A model generated the notes under the pieces. That model saw only the letters and a list, made by a program, of their open reading frames with translations, was not told the DNA's origin and ran no database searches. The position numbers and the translations under genes are program-made. Shown piece after piece: positions 21,710 to 39,744 of a DNA stretch of 64,000 nt (positions are counted from its first letter, which is position 1; the number at the start of each line of letters is the position of its first letter). The DNA is from Hyphomicrobium nitrativorans NL23 (GTDB taxonomy: Bacteria > Pseudomonadota > Alphaproteobacteria > Rhizobiales > Hyphomicrobiaceae), in NCBI RefSeq assembly GCF_000503895.1, contig NC_022997.1, forward strand, positions 2,917,821-2,981,820, read 5' to 3'.

Positions 21710-23098
21710 TTAGGCAAACGCGGCGAGCGGCGCTGGCGGCGCACCGCGCGTTTCGCGTTCGAGCTTCATCCGCTCGGCCACGAGGAACGCGAGTTCCAGC
21801 GCTTGATCGGCGTTGAGCCGCGGGTCGCAGTGCGTGTGGTAGCGATCCGAAAGATCCGTCTCGGAGATCGCCGCTGCGCCGCCCGTGCATTCCGTCACGT
21901 TCTGGCCCGTCATCTCGACATGGATGCCGCCCGCGTGCGTACCCTCGGCGCGATGCACGTCGAAGAACGCTTCGACCTCCTTCAGGATGCGATCGAAGGG
22001 GCGCGTCTTGTAGCCGCCCGCCGCACTGATCGTGTTGCCGTGCATCGGATCGCACGACCACACGACGCGGCGCCCCGCCTTCTCCACGGCGCGGATGAGC
22101 TTCGGCAGGTGCTGGCCCACCTTCTCGTGGCCGAAACGGCAGATGAGCGTGAGGCGGCCGGGATCCTCCTTCGGATTGAGGATGTCGATGAGGCGCAGGA
22201 GATCGTCCGGCTCCAGCGAGGGGCCGCACTTGATGCCAATCGGATTCCTGACGCCGCGGCAGAACTCGACATGCGCATGATCGAGCTGACGCGTGCGGTC
22301 GCCGATCCAGAGCATATGGCCGCTCGTGGCGTACCAGTCGCCGCTGGTGGAATCGAGACGCGTCAACGCCTGCTCGAAGCCGAGCAGCAGCGCTTCGTGG
22401 CTCGTGTAGAAGCGCGTGGCGCGAAGCTGCGGCGTATTCTCGCTCGTGATGCCGCACGCACGCATGAAGCCCAGCGTCTCGGCGATGCGATCGGCAAGGA
22501 CCTGATAGCGGTGACCCTGGGGGCTATCCTTTACGAAGCCCATGTTCCACTGGTGCACGCGTTCGAGATCGGCATAGCCGCCGCTCGCGAAGGCGCGGAT
22601 CAGGTTCAAGGTCGCGGCCGACTGGCGGTACGCCTCGATCTGGCGCTGCGGATCGGGGATGCGCGCCTCGGGGGTGAACTCCGGCCCGTTGATGATGTCG
22701 CCGCGGTAGGAGGGCAGCTCCATGCCGTCCTTCTTCTCCATCGGAGACGAACGCGGCTTCGCGAACTGACCGGCGATGCGGCCCACCTTCACAACGGGGC
22801 TGCCGCCTGCGTACGTCAGAACCACAGCCATCTGCAGGAAGACACGGAAGAAGTCGCGGATGTTGTCCGCGCCGTGCTCAAGGAAGCTCTCGGCGCAGTC
22901 GCCCCCTTGCAGGAGGAAGCCCTCGCCGTTCGCAACATCGCCCAGCGTCTTCTTCAGTTCGCGCGCTTCGCCCGCGAATACGAGCGGCGGGAACGTCGCA
23001 AGACGGCCCTCGACATCCTTGAGCACCGAAGCGTCAGGGTAATCGGGGACCTGGACGATCGGGAACGAACGCCAGCTCTCTGTGGACCAGTTGGGCAT
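21710..23098 (-). CDS. aroG: Class II 3-deoxy-7-phosphoheptulonate (DAHP) synthase
   Basis: First step of the shikimate pathway: condensation of phosphoenolpyruvate with erythrose 4-phosphate. 462 residues, type II (plant/Mycobacterium-like). Signatures are [61 protein letters not shown]-type text, [23 protein letters not shown] and CDPMHGNT. The ATG at 23098 has upstream AGGAG; an in-frame TTG two codons earlier is a less likely start. The gene is alone, downstream of rpoC on the same strand. Confidence 0.94.
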   Translation of the reverse strand: MPNWSTESWRSFPIVQVPDYPDASVLKDVEGRLATFPPLVFAGEARELKKTLGDVANGEGFLLQGGDCAESFLEHGADNIRDFFRVFLQMAVVLTYAGGSPVVKVGRIAGQFAKPRSSPMEKKDGMELPSYRGDIINGPEFTPEARIPDPQRQIEAYRQSAATLNLIRAFASGGYADLERVHQWNMGFVKDSPQGHRYQVLADRIAETLGFMRACGITSENTPQLRATRFYTSHEALLLGFEQALTRLDSTSGDWYATSGHMLWIGDRTRQLDHAHVEFCRGVRNPIGIKCGPSLEPDDLLRLIDILNPKEDPGRLTLICRFGHEKVGQHLPKLIRAVEKAGRRVVWSCDPMHGNTISAAGGYKTRPFDRILKEVEAFFDVHRAEGTHAGGIHVEMTGQNVTECTGGAAAISETDLSDRYHTHCDPRLNADQALELAFLVAERMKLERETRGAPPAPLAAFA

Positions 23099-23442
23099 GA
23101 TCAACCTTCTCCTCCCCCGCGGACACGGCCGCGAGGGTCACAACAATCGGATTTCCCGTGTTCGCGATTGCGGCACCGGATAACCGGCACCTCTCGACCC
23201 CAAGCGGTATGACTTCAGCGGCTTATAGGGCAAGAGCCAAACGAGTGCCAGTGCGAGAGCCCAAAGCGCCTCGATTGGAACTTCCGCCCTATCTGTCCCT
23301 CGGAAACTGGCTCTCCCCCGGAAACTGGCCGCCCGTTGGAATCTGGGTTCTCGCAACCGTCCGCTCAAGGGGGCCGTGAACGAAAGAAGGCGGCCGAACC
23401 GGCCGCCTTCTCCGAGTTTCACCGTTTGACCAGCGCGGGGCG
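23099..23442. other. Intergenic region between the DAHP synthase gene and rpoC
   Basis: 344 bases. It holds the rpoC terminator near its right end and presumably the DAHP synthase promoter. I found no clear -35/-10 pair, leader peptide or attenuator. A short GGAAACTGG motif repeats twice near 23300-23325; I see no meaning in it. Confidence 0.5.
23386..23410 (-). terminator. Terminator hairpin after rpoC
   Basis: A perfect 10-bp stem (GAAGGCGGCC / GGCCGCCTTC) with a 5-base loop lies 33 bases past the rpoC stop on the minus strand, followed by a short TTTC. The U-tract is weak. Confidence 0.7.
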
Positions 23443-27666
<4,224 letters not shown>

Positions 27667-27758
27667 CGGCTCTCTCCAGGGGACGCTCAGGGGGCGTCCG
27701 GAAAACAATCGCGTGATCCCTCCCCCCGCTAACGGGAGGAGGGGAAGAGCGTCGTCTG

Positions 27759-31922
<4,164 letters not shown>

Positions 31923-32107
31923 GTCCGCTCCTCATCTCGATCAGGCCAGCGTCTCAGGGTACGACGCTGCCCGCCTTTTGCCCGACGCCGGGTCGCCGCC
32001 CCGGCAATGCGTCTCAGAACCTTCTTAAACGGCTCGCCGGAAGGCCTCTTTGCAGGTCAAAGACCCACTAAAGACCCTCCGGAGAACCGTTCGCACGACA
32101 ACGCCCC

Positions 32108-32136
32108 CTCCCCGTGCCGGGCTGCGGCACGGGGAG
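32108..32136 (-). promoter_or_regulatory. Hairpin between rplL and rpoB (possible attenuator)
   Basis: A perfect 11-bp GC stem (CTCCCCGTGCC / GGCACGGGGAG) with a 7-base loop lies 12 bases past the rplL stop on the minus strand. No U-tract follows. In other bacteria a partial terminator at this position sets the rplL to rpoB ratio; I infer the same here. Confidence 0.6.
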
Positions 32137-32147
32137 ACGGCAATGCC

Positions 32148-32522
<375 letters not shown>

Positions 32523-32617
32523 CTAAATAATCCTTCCGGTTTAGCCTTGTAGAGAGGCGAGTTGTCCCAGCACATCCGGTGCCGGCCGACCCCTCGGTTG
32601 AGTAGTGCCCACGGGCC

Positions 32618-33136
32618 TTATGCGGCCTCGCCTGCAGACGCCTTGGCGTGAACGACGCGCGCGAGCTGAGCTCCCGGCTCCTTGATCGTGCGGGCGATCT
32701 TCGTCGCCGGCGCGTTCAGGAGACCGATCAGGGTCGCGCGGAGTTCATCCAGAGACGGCAGGTCGGCGAGTGCCTTGACGCCGTTCGCATCGAGGACATT
32801 GGCGCCCATCGCGCCGCCGAGGATCACGAGCTTATCGTTCTCCTTGGCGTACTTGACGGCGATCCTGGCGGCGGCAATCGGATCCTTCGAGTAGGCCAAA
32901 ACGGTCGGCCCCGTGAAAAGATCGGCGATTCCCTCGGCAGGGGTGTCCTTGAGTGCGAGCTTCACCAGCTTGTTCTTCGCAACCTTGACGGAGCCGCCCG
33001 CGTCCTTGACGCGTTTGCGCAGTTCCGCCGATTGGGAAGCCACCAGGCCGGTGTTGTGGGCGACGACGACCACACCCGTGTCCTTCAACACGTCGTGGAG
33101 GCTCGTCACGAGCGCTTCCTTTGCGGCTCTATCCAC
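32618..33136 (-). CDS. rplJ: 50S ribosomal protein L10 (GTG start)
   Basis: Base of the ribosomal stalk, binding L7/L12 dimers; 172 residues. The start codon is GTG at 33136, with AGGAGTGAAGAG just upstream. The N-terminal MDRAAKEALVTSLHDVLKDTGVVVVAHNTGL and the NKLVKLAL and FTGPTVLAYSKDP segments are typical. A 368-base leader precedes it. Confidence 0.97.
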   Translation of the reverse strand: MDRAAKEALVTSLHDVLKDTGVVVVAHNTGLVASQSAELRKRVKDAGGSVKVAKNKLVKLALKDTPAEGIADLFTGPTVLAYSKDPIAAARIAVKYAKENDKLVILGGAMGANVLDANGVKALADLPSLDELRATLIGLLNAPATKIARTIKEPGAQLARVVHAKASAGEAA

Positions 33137-33504
33137 CTCTTCACTCCTGGTTGCGACAGGGCCTCAGACCCGGTCGCGGGTTGCACCTAGCCGCAGCTTT
33201 CGGCCTCTCCCTTACAAAGGGAGTGCCCGACTGCGACGCTCGTCCTGTCCCGACCGTCCGCATATTTCGCGGCCGGTGCTGACCCAGAAGGCTCAAACCG
33301 GAAACTCGCGCCTCTCGACGCTCAAATCCGGGTGGTCTCCCGTCTCATGCGGGCCCTCTTTCGAGGTTTAATCTTCGCCGGCGAACCGGCTCCGTACCCT
33401 TCAATCTCGGACAGGTGCTCCAGTCATCGGGCCTCGAAAGACCTTCGGACCGGAGATCCGCAAGGCGCACGCAAGCGCGCCTTGCGGAATTCTGATAACT
33501 GCGC
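33137..33504 (-). promoter_or_regulatory. rplA-rplJ spacer, probable L10 leader
   Basis: This 368-base gap contains no gene. On the minus strand it starts with an 11-bp hairpin after rplA (33458-33487), then an untranslated leader with a CTCCCTT/AAGGGAG stem-loop (33207-33223) about 70 bases before the rplJ start. Position and structure fit the autoregulatory L10 leader known from many bacteria, but I could not confirm the kink-turn, and no promoter is clear. Confidence 0.5.
33458..33487 (-). terminator. Hairpin after rplA
   Basis: Perfect 11-bp stem (CCGCAAGGCGC / GCGCCTTGCGG) with an 8-base loop, 17 bases past the rplA stop. No U-tract follows, so it may be an RNA-processing site or a weak terminator between rplKA and rplJL. 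Confidence 0.55.
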
Positions 33505-34257
33505 TTACGCCGTCGGCGTGGCCGACACGACCGTGCCGGTGTCGACGCGGACGCCCGGGCCCATCGTGGAGCTCACCGACACCTTCTTGATGTAGGTGCC
33601 CTTGGAGCCCGCGGGCTTCGCCTTGGCGACGGCATCCACGAACGCCTTGATGTTCTCGACGAGGGCATCTTCCGTGAAGCTCGCCTTGCCGATGCCGGCG
33701 TGCACGATGCCCGCCTTCTCGACGCGGAACTCCACCGAGCCGCCCTTCGCGCCCTTGACGGCGCCGGTGACGTCCATCGTCACCGTACCGACGCGCGGGT
33801 TCGGCATCAGGCCGCGGGGACCGAGCACCTTACCGAGGCGGCCCACGAGACCCATCATGTCAGGCGTCGCGATGCAGCGGTCGAAGTTGATCGTGCCCTT
33901 CGAGACGATCTCGACCAGGTCTTCAGCGCCAACGACGTCGGCGCCTGCGGCCTTGGCCTCATCGGCCTTGGGACCACGTGCGAACACGGCCACGCGCGCC
34001 GTACGGCCGGAGCCGTTCGGCAGGTTGCAAACGCCGCGCACCATCTGGTCGGCGTGCTTGGGATCTACGCCGAGGTTCATCGCGACTTCGACCGTTTCGT
34101 CGAACTTCGCCTTCGCGCGCTCCTTCACGAGGCGCACGGCCTCGTCGATCGCGTAGGCCTTGTTGGCATCGATGCCCTTGCGGACTTCGGCGTTGCGCTT
34201 GCCGCCTGCGATGCGGGTGGCGGCGACGGTCTCTGCGCTCACTTCTGCTTTTGCCAT
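33505..34257 (-). CDS. rplA: 50S ribosomal protein L1
   Basis: Mobile L1 stalk protein controlling E-site tRNA release, and an operon repressor in E. coli; 250 residues. The motifs [47 protein letters not shown]-like text, [14 protein letters not shown] and [17 protein letters not shown] are canonical. The first 13 residues are a non-conserved extension. It lies 5 bases after rplK. Confidence 0.97.
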   Translation of the reverse strand: MAKAEVSAETVAATRIAGGKRNAEVRKGIDANKAYAIDEAVRLVKERAKAKFDETVEVAMNLGVDPKHADQMVRGVCNLPNGSGRTARVAVFARGPKADEAKAAGADVVGAEDLVEIVSKGTINFDRCIATPDMMGLVGRLGKVLGPRGLMPNPRVGTVTMDVTGAVKGAKGGSVEFRVEKAGIVHAGIGKASFTEDALVENIKAFVDAVAKAKPAGSKGTYIKKVSVSSTMGPGVRVDTGTVVSATPTA

Positions 34258-34262
34258 GAGTC

Positions 34263-34691
34263 TTACTCCGTCACCGTGATGCCCATCGAACGGGCGGAGC
34301 CGGCAATCGTACGCGCGGCCTGTTCCAGATCGTCCGTGTTCAGGTCCTTCATCTTCGTCTTGGCGATCTCGCGGACCTGGTCCATGGTCACGGAACCCGC
34401 AACATCACGGCCGGTCGCCTTCGAGCCCGACGTGATGCCCGCCGCCTTCTTGAGGAAGAACGACGCCGGCGGCGTCTTCATCTCGAAGGTGAAGGAGCGA
34501 TCCGAAAACACGGTGATCTTCACGGGAATCGGAGTACCCTGCTCCATGTCCTTCGTCTTCGCATTGAAGGACTTGCAGAACTCCATGATGTTCACGCCGC
34601 GCTGGCCAAGCGCCGGGCCGATCGGCGGAGACGGATTGGCCGCTCCCGCCGGAACCTGTAGATTGATGTAGCCGTCGATCTTCTTTGCCAT
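34263..34691 (-). CDS. rplK: 50S ribosomal protein L11
   Basis: Protein of the GTPase-associated centre, 142 residues. The N-terminal thiostrepton-region motif [32 protein letters not shown] and the C-terminal RNA-binding [31 protein letters not shown] are clear. The 159-base spacer between nusG and rplK (34692-34850) holds no gene; I saw no clear promoter in it. Confidence 0.98.
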   Translation of the reverse strand: MAKKIDGYINLQVPAGAANPSPPIGPALGQRGVNIMEFCKSFNAKTKDMEQGTPIPVKITVFSDRSFTFEMKTPPASFFLKKAAGITSGSKATGRDVAGSVTMDQVREIAKTKMKDLNTDDLEQAARTIAGSARSMGITVTE

Positions 34692-34850
34692 CGTATCCCC
34701 TAAGTTTGCGGAGAAGCTTCAAAGCTCTCCAGGGTTAGCGGTCAACGGGTTCCAAGACTTGCTCGAACCCTCCCGCACGCTCGAACCAGATAGACCTCAA
34801 AAACGTCCATCTCGTCCGCAACCGGCCTTGCGGCCGGCAATCCGTTTTCT

Positions 34851-35387
34851 TTAGGCCGGCACCTTCTCCACCTGCCCGAACTCAAGCTCGACCGGCGTCT
34901 TGCGGCCGAAAATCGACACGCCGACCTTGAGGCGTGCGCGCTCGCCGTCCACTTCCTCGACCTCGCCCTGGAAGGATGCGAACGGTCCGTCCACCACCTT
35001 CACCTGCTCGCCGATCTCGTAGATGATCGAAGGCTTCGGACGCTCCACGCCTTCGCGGACCTGGTTCAGGATACGCGCGGCCTCGTCGTCGGAGATCGGA
35101 ATCGGCTTGTTGTCCGATCCGAGGAAGCCCGTCACCTTCGGCGTGTTCTTGATGAGGACGAACGCGGGGTCCGTCATCTCCATCTTCACCAGCACGTAGC
35201 CGGGAAGGAATTTGCGCTCAGCCTGCACCTTGCGGCCGCGCTTCACCTCCACGACCTCTTCCGTCGGCACCACGACTTCCTCGAACACATCTTCGAGGCC
35301 GGCCGAACGCGCGCGCTCGCGGATGGCATCTGCCACCTTGCGCTCGAAGTTGGTGTAGGCGTGAACGATGTACCAGCGCTTGGCCAT
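34851..35387 (-). CDS. nusG: Transcription termination/antitermination factor NusG
   Basis: Elongation factor linking RNA polymerase to Rho or the ribosome; 178 residues. The NGN domain starts [17 protein letters not shown] and has [15 protein letters not shown] and [11 protein letters not shown]. The KOW domain is at the end ([30 protein letters not shown]). It is 61 bases after secE, the standard order. Confidence 0.98.
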   Translation of the reverse strand: MAKRWYIVHAYTNFERKVADAIRERARSAGLEDVFEEVVVPTEEVVEVKRGRKVQAERKFLPGYVLVKMEMTDPAFVLIKNTPKVTGFLGSDNKPIPISDDEAARILNQVREGVERPKPSIIYEIGEQVKVVDGPFASFQGEVEEVDGERARLKVGVSIFGRKTPVELEFGQVEKVPA

Positions 35388-35448
35388 TCTTAGATCGTCT
35401 CTTTAATTTTCACCGAGCCCAACGAAGCCCGGGAGTTCCGACACCCGA

Positions 35449-35646
35449 TCAGCCGCGCAGCCCGAGCGCCGTGTTGACCAGCTGTCCGATGACCAAATCC
35501 GTGAGAAGGAAAAAGATCGCAGCCAACGTCACCATGATGAGCACCATGATCGTCGTGATCCACACTTCCTTCCGTGTGGGCCAGGTGACTTTGGAGACCT
35601 CCTGCCGTACCTCTTGGACGAATTGAAATGGATTGAACTTCGACAT
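35449..35646 (-). CDS. secE: Preprotein translocase subunit SecE
   Basis: Essential single-span subunit of SecYEG, 65 residues. Start MSKFNPFQFVQEVRQEVSKVTWPTRKE at 35646, preceded by AGGA. The amphipathic helix with the conserved KVTWPTRKE is followed by one transmembrane helix (about 28-52, VWITTIMVLIMVTLAAIFFLL). The upstream in-frame ATG would add ten unconserved residues. Confidence 0.96.
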   Translation of the reverse strand: MSKFNPFQFVQEVRQEVSKVTWPTRKEVWITTIMVLIMVTLAAIFFLLTDLVIGQLVNTALGLRG

Positions 35647-35757
35647 CAGAACCGCTTCCTGAGCGCCATGCGACAAATCGGCGCACCCCTCTCGTCAAGG
35701 GATCCACCTTTCGAGCCGGACCGGGCGCCCTCGTTCCTGGTCCGCTTCCAGAACTGC

Positions 35758-35833
35758 TGGCAGGGGTGGAGGGTCTCGAACCCCCAGCCTTCGGTTTTGG
35801 AGACCGACGCTCTACCAATTGAGCTACACCCCT
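35758..35833 (-). tRNA. trnW: tRNA-Trp (CCA)
   Basis: Full 76-base cloverleaf including an encoded CCA end. Acceptor AGGGGTG pairs with CACCCCT, the D arm is GCTC..GAGC, the anticodon loop CTCCAAA reads CCA at positions 34-36, and the T loop is TTCGAGA. It precedes secE, its common place in bacteria. Confidence 0.97.
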
Positions 35834-35943
35834 CTACGCATGGCTTGAGCGCGCCTTATCGACGCAAAAAGGCGCGCAATGCCTTATGCGGGGGCGGCAT
35901 CCTTAGCTGAACTTTTTACCTTTGTCACCGCCCCTCAGGCATT

Positions 35944-36279
35944 TTATCGGGCGGGACCGTCGGATTTTTCGACCACGACCGCAGTTCCATAGGCCAAAAC
36001 CTCGGTTACGGCCGACGCCATCTCGTTGGCGTCGTAGCGCATGGCCAGAATCGCGTTGGCGCCCGCCTCTTCGGCGTGCCGGATCAGAAGCTCGTAAGCC
36101 TCGTTGCGCGCATCCTCGGCAAGGCGCGTGTAGATCGCAATATTGCCGCCGAAAAGGATCTGGATCGCCGCCCCGATGTTCCCCACCACGCTGCGGGACC
36201 GGACCGAGAGGCCGCGCACAATGCCGAGGTGGCGCACGACCCGGTAGCCTTCGAGTTCGTTGGTCGTCGTGACGATCAT
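35944..36279 (-). CDS. YbjQ/UPF0145 family protein
   Basis: 111-residue cytosolic protein. It starts MIVTTTNELEGYRVVRHLGIVRGLSVRSRS, the family signature, and contains GNIGAAIQILFGGNI and ARNEAYELLIRHAEEAGANAILAMRYDANEM. The fold is a pentameric dodecin-like barrel in solved relatives; a function in heavy-metal binding has been proposed but is unproven. The ribosome binding site is weak. It is on the same strand as the secE cluster, upstream of tRNA-Trp. Confidence 0.85.
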   Translation of the reverse strand: MIVTTTNELEGYRVVRHLGIVRGLSVRSRSVVGNIGAAIQILFGGNIAIYTRLAEDARNEAYELLIRHAEEAGANAILAMRYDANEMASAVTEVLAYGTAVVVEKSDGPAR

Positions 36280-36411
36280 GGGCAGGTTTCGCGAAAACAG
36301 ACGGGATTGGGGAGCAAAGATCTTCTCTTCATCCACTCCGAACACGGCAGAAACAAGCCCTGCGCGCGGCACGGTCGAGCTGCAGCATCATGCGAACGCT
36401 ATCCGGCGACC

Positions 36412-37314
36412 TCACCTTGCGGCGGCCGCGTACTCGGCGGCCAGAAAGTCGATGAAACTGCGCACGGACGGCAACAAGCCGCGCCGCGAAGGGAAGACGG
36501 CGTGAACGATGCCGCCCTTTGGCGTCCAGCCCGGCATGACGTTCACGAGACGTCCCCGCTCGACATTGTCTCCGACGACCATCGTCGGCAGGCGGACAAC
36601 GCCCACGCCGGCGGTGGCCGCCTGAAGGAGTTGCGCCATGTCGTCGGTTACGAGGCGGGGCCTGTGCGCCACGCGCACGGATGCGCCGCCGGCGCCCTCA
36701 AGCTCCCACACGTGCTTGGAGACAGCGGGGGCGAGATCGAGGCTCGGAAGCGCCCCCAGGTCTGCCGGGACCAACGGCAACGCTCGACTCCGCACGAGAT
36801 CCGGGCTTGCGACCATGATCTGCGCGCTTTGGCCGAGTGTCCGCATGACGAGGTCCGTCTGCTCGATGGGCGGGAAGCGGACGCGTAGCGCGACGTCGAT
36901 GCCCTCGCCGATCACGTCGACCCGGCGCGATGTGGAGTTGAGTTCGATGCTCACGCGCGGGTTGGCCGCCATGTAGCGCGCGATCATCGGACCCACCTCG
37001 AAACAGACCAAAGCAGGCGGCGCGCTCACGCGGATGAGGCCCTGAGGGGCGGAGCGGGAACGCTCGATCAGCTCCTGAGCCGCGCCCGCCTCCACGAGCA
37101 TGGCGACGCAGTGGCGATAGTACTCCTGCCCGATCTCGGTGACGGCGAGCTTGCGCGTCGAGCGCTGGAGCAAACGCACGCCGAGGCGTTCCTCCAACGC
37201 CAGAACCCGGCGGCTCAGCTTCGATTTCGGGATGCCCAGCGCGCGGCCGGCGGCCGCGTAGCCGCCGTGATCGACCACCTGAACGAAGAAATAGAGATCG
37301 TTGAGGTCCTGCAT
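36412..37314 (-). CDS. LysR-family transcriptional regulator
   Basis: 300-residue DNA-binding regulator. The winged helix-turn-helix is residues 1-60 (LNDLYFFVQVVDHGGYAAAGRALGIPKSKLSRRVLALEERLGVRLLQRSTR), and the effector domain follows (about 90-295). The start at 37314 is the family start; a longer frame adds unconserved residues. It is divergent from the pirin gene across a 121-base region, the typical layout in which a LysR protein controls the divergent gene. The inducer is unknown. Close relatives often regulate pirin-type quercetinases. Confidence 0.93.
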   Translation of the reverse strand: MQDLNDLYFFVQVVDHGGYAAAGRALGIPKSKLSRRVLALEERLGVRLLQRSTRKLAVTEIGQEYYRHCVAMLVEAGAAQELIERSRSAPQGLIRVSAPPALVCFEVGPMIARYMAANPRVSIELNSTSRRVDVIGEGIDVALRVRFPPIEQTDLVMRTLGQSAQIMVASPDLVRSRALPLVPADLGALPSLDLAPAVSKHVWELEGAGGASVRVAHRPRLVTDDMAQLLQAATAGVGVVRLPTMVVGDNVERGRLVNVMPGWTPKGGIVHAVFPSRRGLLPSVRSFIDFLAAEYAAAAR

Positions 37315-37435
37315 GGCTTGAATGTCCCATAAATAGGACGGTGCAGTCAATTTTCGGCCTATTTCAGCTTTGTCGTCCTCAATCTATCTCTGTTGCAGAA
37401 CGCCGGCCATGCCGGTTCAGACAGGAGAGACCGCT
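37315..37435. promoter_or_regulatory. Divergent control region of lysR-type gene and pirin gene
   Basis: The 121-base divergent intergenic region is AT-richer than its neighbours and holds T-N11-A-type candidates (for example within TTTTCGGCCTATTTCAGC near 37350). LysR proteins bind such sites. The exact operator is not certain. Confidence 0.45.
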
Positions 37436-38311
37436 ATGAGGCAGATTCTCGGAGTTTACACCGCCCCCCGGCCCCACTGGGTCGGTGACGGCTTCCAGGT
37501 GCGCCCCATGCTTTCGCACCACGATCAGGGCGCGCACGTCAGCCCCTTCATCTTGCTCGACTATGCGGGCCCGACCTCGTTCGAGCCGACCACGGCGCGA
37601 CGCGGTGTCGGCCAGCATCCTCACAAGGGGTTCGAGACCGTCACCATCGTCTACGACGGCGAGGTGGAGCATCGGGACTCGACGGGCGCAGGCGGCGTGA
37701 TCGGACCGGGCGACGTGCAGTGGATGACGGCCGCTCGCGGCATCGTGCACGAGGAGTTTCATTCGGAGGCGTTCGCCAAGACCGGCGGCGCATTCGAGAT
37801 GGCGCAGCTCTGGGTCAACCTGCCGGCCAAGGACAAGTCTGCAGACCCAGGCTACCAGACGCTCCTCAACGCGGACATCCCCGCTGTCGCGCTGCCCGAT
37901 GGCGCCGGCACGCTGCGCGCAATCGCGGGCAGCTACGGCGGCGTCACGGGACCGGCTCGCACCTTCACGCCCATCAACATCTGGGACGTGCGGGTGAAGG
38001 CCGGCAAGTCCGTCACGCTCGACGTGCCGGAGGGGCATACGCTCTCGGTGCTCGTGCTTTCCGGGTCGGTCACGATCAACGGCCAGGAGAGCGCACAGGA
38101 CGCGCAGACCGTGCTTCTCGGCCGGGACGGCGGAGCGTTCAGCGTGGACGCCCAGCGCGACGCCAAGCTGCTCGTGCTTTCCGGCGAGCCGATCGACGAG
38201 CCGGTCGTCGCGCACGGGCCGTTCGTCATGAACACGGTCGGCGAGATCAAGCAGGCGATGCTCGATTTCCAGCACGGCCGGTTCGGCACGATCGGCGAAG
38301 CGACAGCGTGA
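37436..38311 (+). CDS. Pirin family protein
   Basis: Bicupin protein of 291 residues. The first cupin carries the metal site: FILLDYAGPT, GVGQHPHKGFETVTIVYDGEVEHRDSTGAGGVIGPGDVQWMTAARGIVHEE, with the His-His-Glu-type ligands at about H56, H58 and H101. The second cupin is GHTLSVLVLSGSVTINGQ. Pirins include quercetin 2,3-dioxygenases and redox regulators; which applies is unknown. Start at 37436 with AGGAGAG upstream. A terminator follows. Confidence 0.92.
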   Translation: MRQILGVYTAPRPHWVGDGFQVRPMLSHHDQGAHVSPFILLDYAGPTSFEPTTARRGVGQHPHKGFETVTIVYDGEVEHRDSTGAGGVIGPGDVQWMTAARGIVHEEFHSEAFAKTGGAFEMAQLWVNLPAKDKSADPGYQTLLNADIPAVALPDGAGTLRAIAGSYGGVTGPARTFTPINIWDVRVKAGKSVTLDVPEGHTLSVLVLSGSVTINGQESAQDAQTVLLGRDGGAFSVDAQRDAKLLVLSGEPIDEPVVAHGPFVMNTVGEIKQAMLDFQHGRFGTIGEATA

Positions 38312-38318
38312 CGAAAGC

Positions 38319-38355
38319 AAAGGCGGCTCCGGTCGAAAGGCCGGGGCCGCTTTTT
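38319..38355 (+). terminator. Rho-independent terminator after pirin gene
   Basis: GC stem with GAAA loop (AAAGGCGGCTCCGGTC / GGCCGGGGCCGC, with small mismatches) followed by TTTTT, 8 bases past the stop. Confidence 0.85.
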
Positions 38356-38414
38356 CATGGGCGAGCCGTCCACGCCCATCAAGAAATCCACCACCAACCC
38401 TGAGGACTTCGACC

Positions 38415-39041
38415 ATGACGAAACCCTACATCCGCCTCGACAAGGACAACGCCGCCGTGCTCCTCGTCGATCATCAAACGGGCCTGCTCTCGCTGGTTCG
38501 CGACATCGACCCCGACAAGTTCAAGAACAACGTGCTCGCGCTGGCCGACATCGCTGCCTACTTCAAGCTGCCCACCATTCTCACGACGAGCTTCGAAGAA
38601 GGCCCCAATGGCCCGCTCGTGCCGGAACTCAAAGAGCAGTTCCCCAACGCGCCCTATATCGCGCGCCCCGGCCAGATCAACGCGTGGGACAACGAGGACT
38701 TCGTCCGCGCCATCAAAGCAACGGGCAAAAAGCAGCTCATCATCGCAGGGGTGGTGACGGAAGTATGCGTTGCGTTCCCGACGCTATCGGCCATCGAAGA
38801 AGGCTACGACGTGTTCGTCGTCACGGACGCTTCGGGGACGTTCAACGAGATCACGCGCCATTCGGCCTGGGACCGCATGTCTGCAGCCGGCGCGCAGCTC
38901 ATCACGTGGTTCGGCGTAGCCGCGGAACTCCATCGCGACTGGCGCAACGACGTCGCAGGGCTCGGCGCGCTGTTCTCGAACCACATCCCGGATTATCGCA
39001 ACCTCATCACGTCGCACACGAAGCTGACTGCCGGGCAGTAG
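38415..39041 (+). CDS. Isochorismatase-family cysteine hydrolase (YcaC-like)
   Basis: 208-residue hydrolase of the isochorismatase superfamily. Catalytic candidates are D19 (LLVDHQTGLL), a lysine in AIKATGKKQLIIAG (about K112) and the nucleophile in VVTEVCVAFPTLSA (about C118), with the cis-peptide VVTE. It most resembles YcaC, of unknown substrate. It follows the pirin gene after a terminator, so it is probably a separate unit. Confidence 0.88.
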   Translation: MTKPYIRLDKDNAAVLLVDHQTGLLSLVRDIDPDKFKNNVLALADIAAYFKLPTILTTSFEEGPNGPLVPELKEQFPNAPYIARPGQINAWDNEDFVRAIKATGKKQLIIAGVVTEVCVAFPTLSAIEEGYDVFVVTDASGTFNEITRHSAWDRMSAAGAQLITWFGVAAELHRDWRNDVAGLGALFSNHIPDYRNLITSHTKLTAGQ

Positions 39042-39080
39042 CTCGGGCGAACGGGCGCGAGACACGAGTACAAACAAAAA

Positions 39081-39113
39081 GCGGGCGACGGCTTGATACC
39101 GTCGCCCGCATTG
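39081..39113 (+). terminator. Terminator hairpin after the isochorismatase-like gene
   Basis: Perfect 11-bp stem (GCGGGCGACGG / CCGTCGCCCGC) with a 7-base loop, preceded by AAAAA on the plus strand and followed by ATTGTATT. The A-run makes it usable also for the leftward gene at 39162-39407. Confidence 0.75.
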
Positions 39114-39161
39114 TATTCCGTATTGCGTATTGCGCATTCGCGCGATGGCGCGCTTCCCGCG

Positions 39162-39407
39162 CTACTGCGATACCTTGCGGAGCGCGTCCGCGATGCTGTC
39201 CTTTAACTGAAGGCGCACCTTCCGCAGATTCTCTTCCGCGACCTCGTCCATCGGCGTCACTCTGGTTTCGGCCAGATGGATCTGGTCGTTCACCTCGTCA
39301 TACTTTTCGAGCAGGCGCGCGAAGTCCGGGTCCGACACCTTGAGGTCGTGGATCCTGTCCATCTGTCCCGGAAATTCTTCGGCCAAGGTGTGCGGTGTAT
39401 TCGACAT
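39162..39407 (-). CDS. YdcH/DUF465 family small protein
   Basis: 81 residues, mostly helical. It starts MSNTPHTLAEEFPGQMDRIHDLKVSDPDFARLLEKYDEVNDQIHLAE, the DUF465 pattern, and ends LRKVRLQLKDSIADALRKV. GGAGGA lies 6 bases before the ATG. The function of the family is not established. It lies just downstream of tRNA-Gly on the same strand. Confidence 0.88.
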   Translation of the reverse strand: MSNTPHTLAEEFPGQMDRIHDLKVSDPDFARLLEKYDEVNDQIHLAETRVTPMDEVAEENLRKVRLQLKDSIADALRKVSQ

Positions 39408-39553
39408 CAACTGTCCTCCGTAACGTTCGTCGCCCAACGCGTAGCATCGAGATTGGATGAAACTTTTGCGCGCAATCAAGCGCCCGCGAGAGAACGCGTG
39501 CGGGAGGGCGGAGGTTGCACCTCGGTACGCTGCGACGGATTCGGAGGAGGGAT

Positions 39554-39627
39554 TGGAGCGGGTGATGGGAATCGAACCCACGTATTCAGCTTGGAAGGCT
39601 GCTGCTCTACCATTGAGCTACACCCGC
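39554..39627 (-). tRNA. trnG: tRNA-Gly (TCC)
   Basis: 74-base cloverleaf with encoded CCA. Acceptor GCGGGTG pairs with CACCCGC, the D arm is GCTC..GAGC, the anticodon loop CTTCCAA reads TCC, and the T loop is TTCGATT. Its 5-prime end faces the prophage remnant, so it is a candidate former attachment gene, though no duplicated tRNA piece was found at the other end. Confidence 0.96.
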
Positions 39628-39744
39628 ATCCCTAGAAAGATTGGGCTTTTTAGCCTATTTCGCCCCTCCGTCAAACGGACAAATTGGGAACAACAGTCAA
39701 AACGGACAAGGCTGTCCCGAACATGTCCCGAAGCGATCCGAGGG

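Noticed and set aside
39554-39627. Duplicated tRNA-Gly segment at the far prophage edge
   Set aside because: I compared the tRNA with the 59.5-59.75 kb junction and found no matching stretch, so an attR cannot be assigned.
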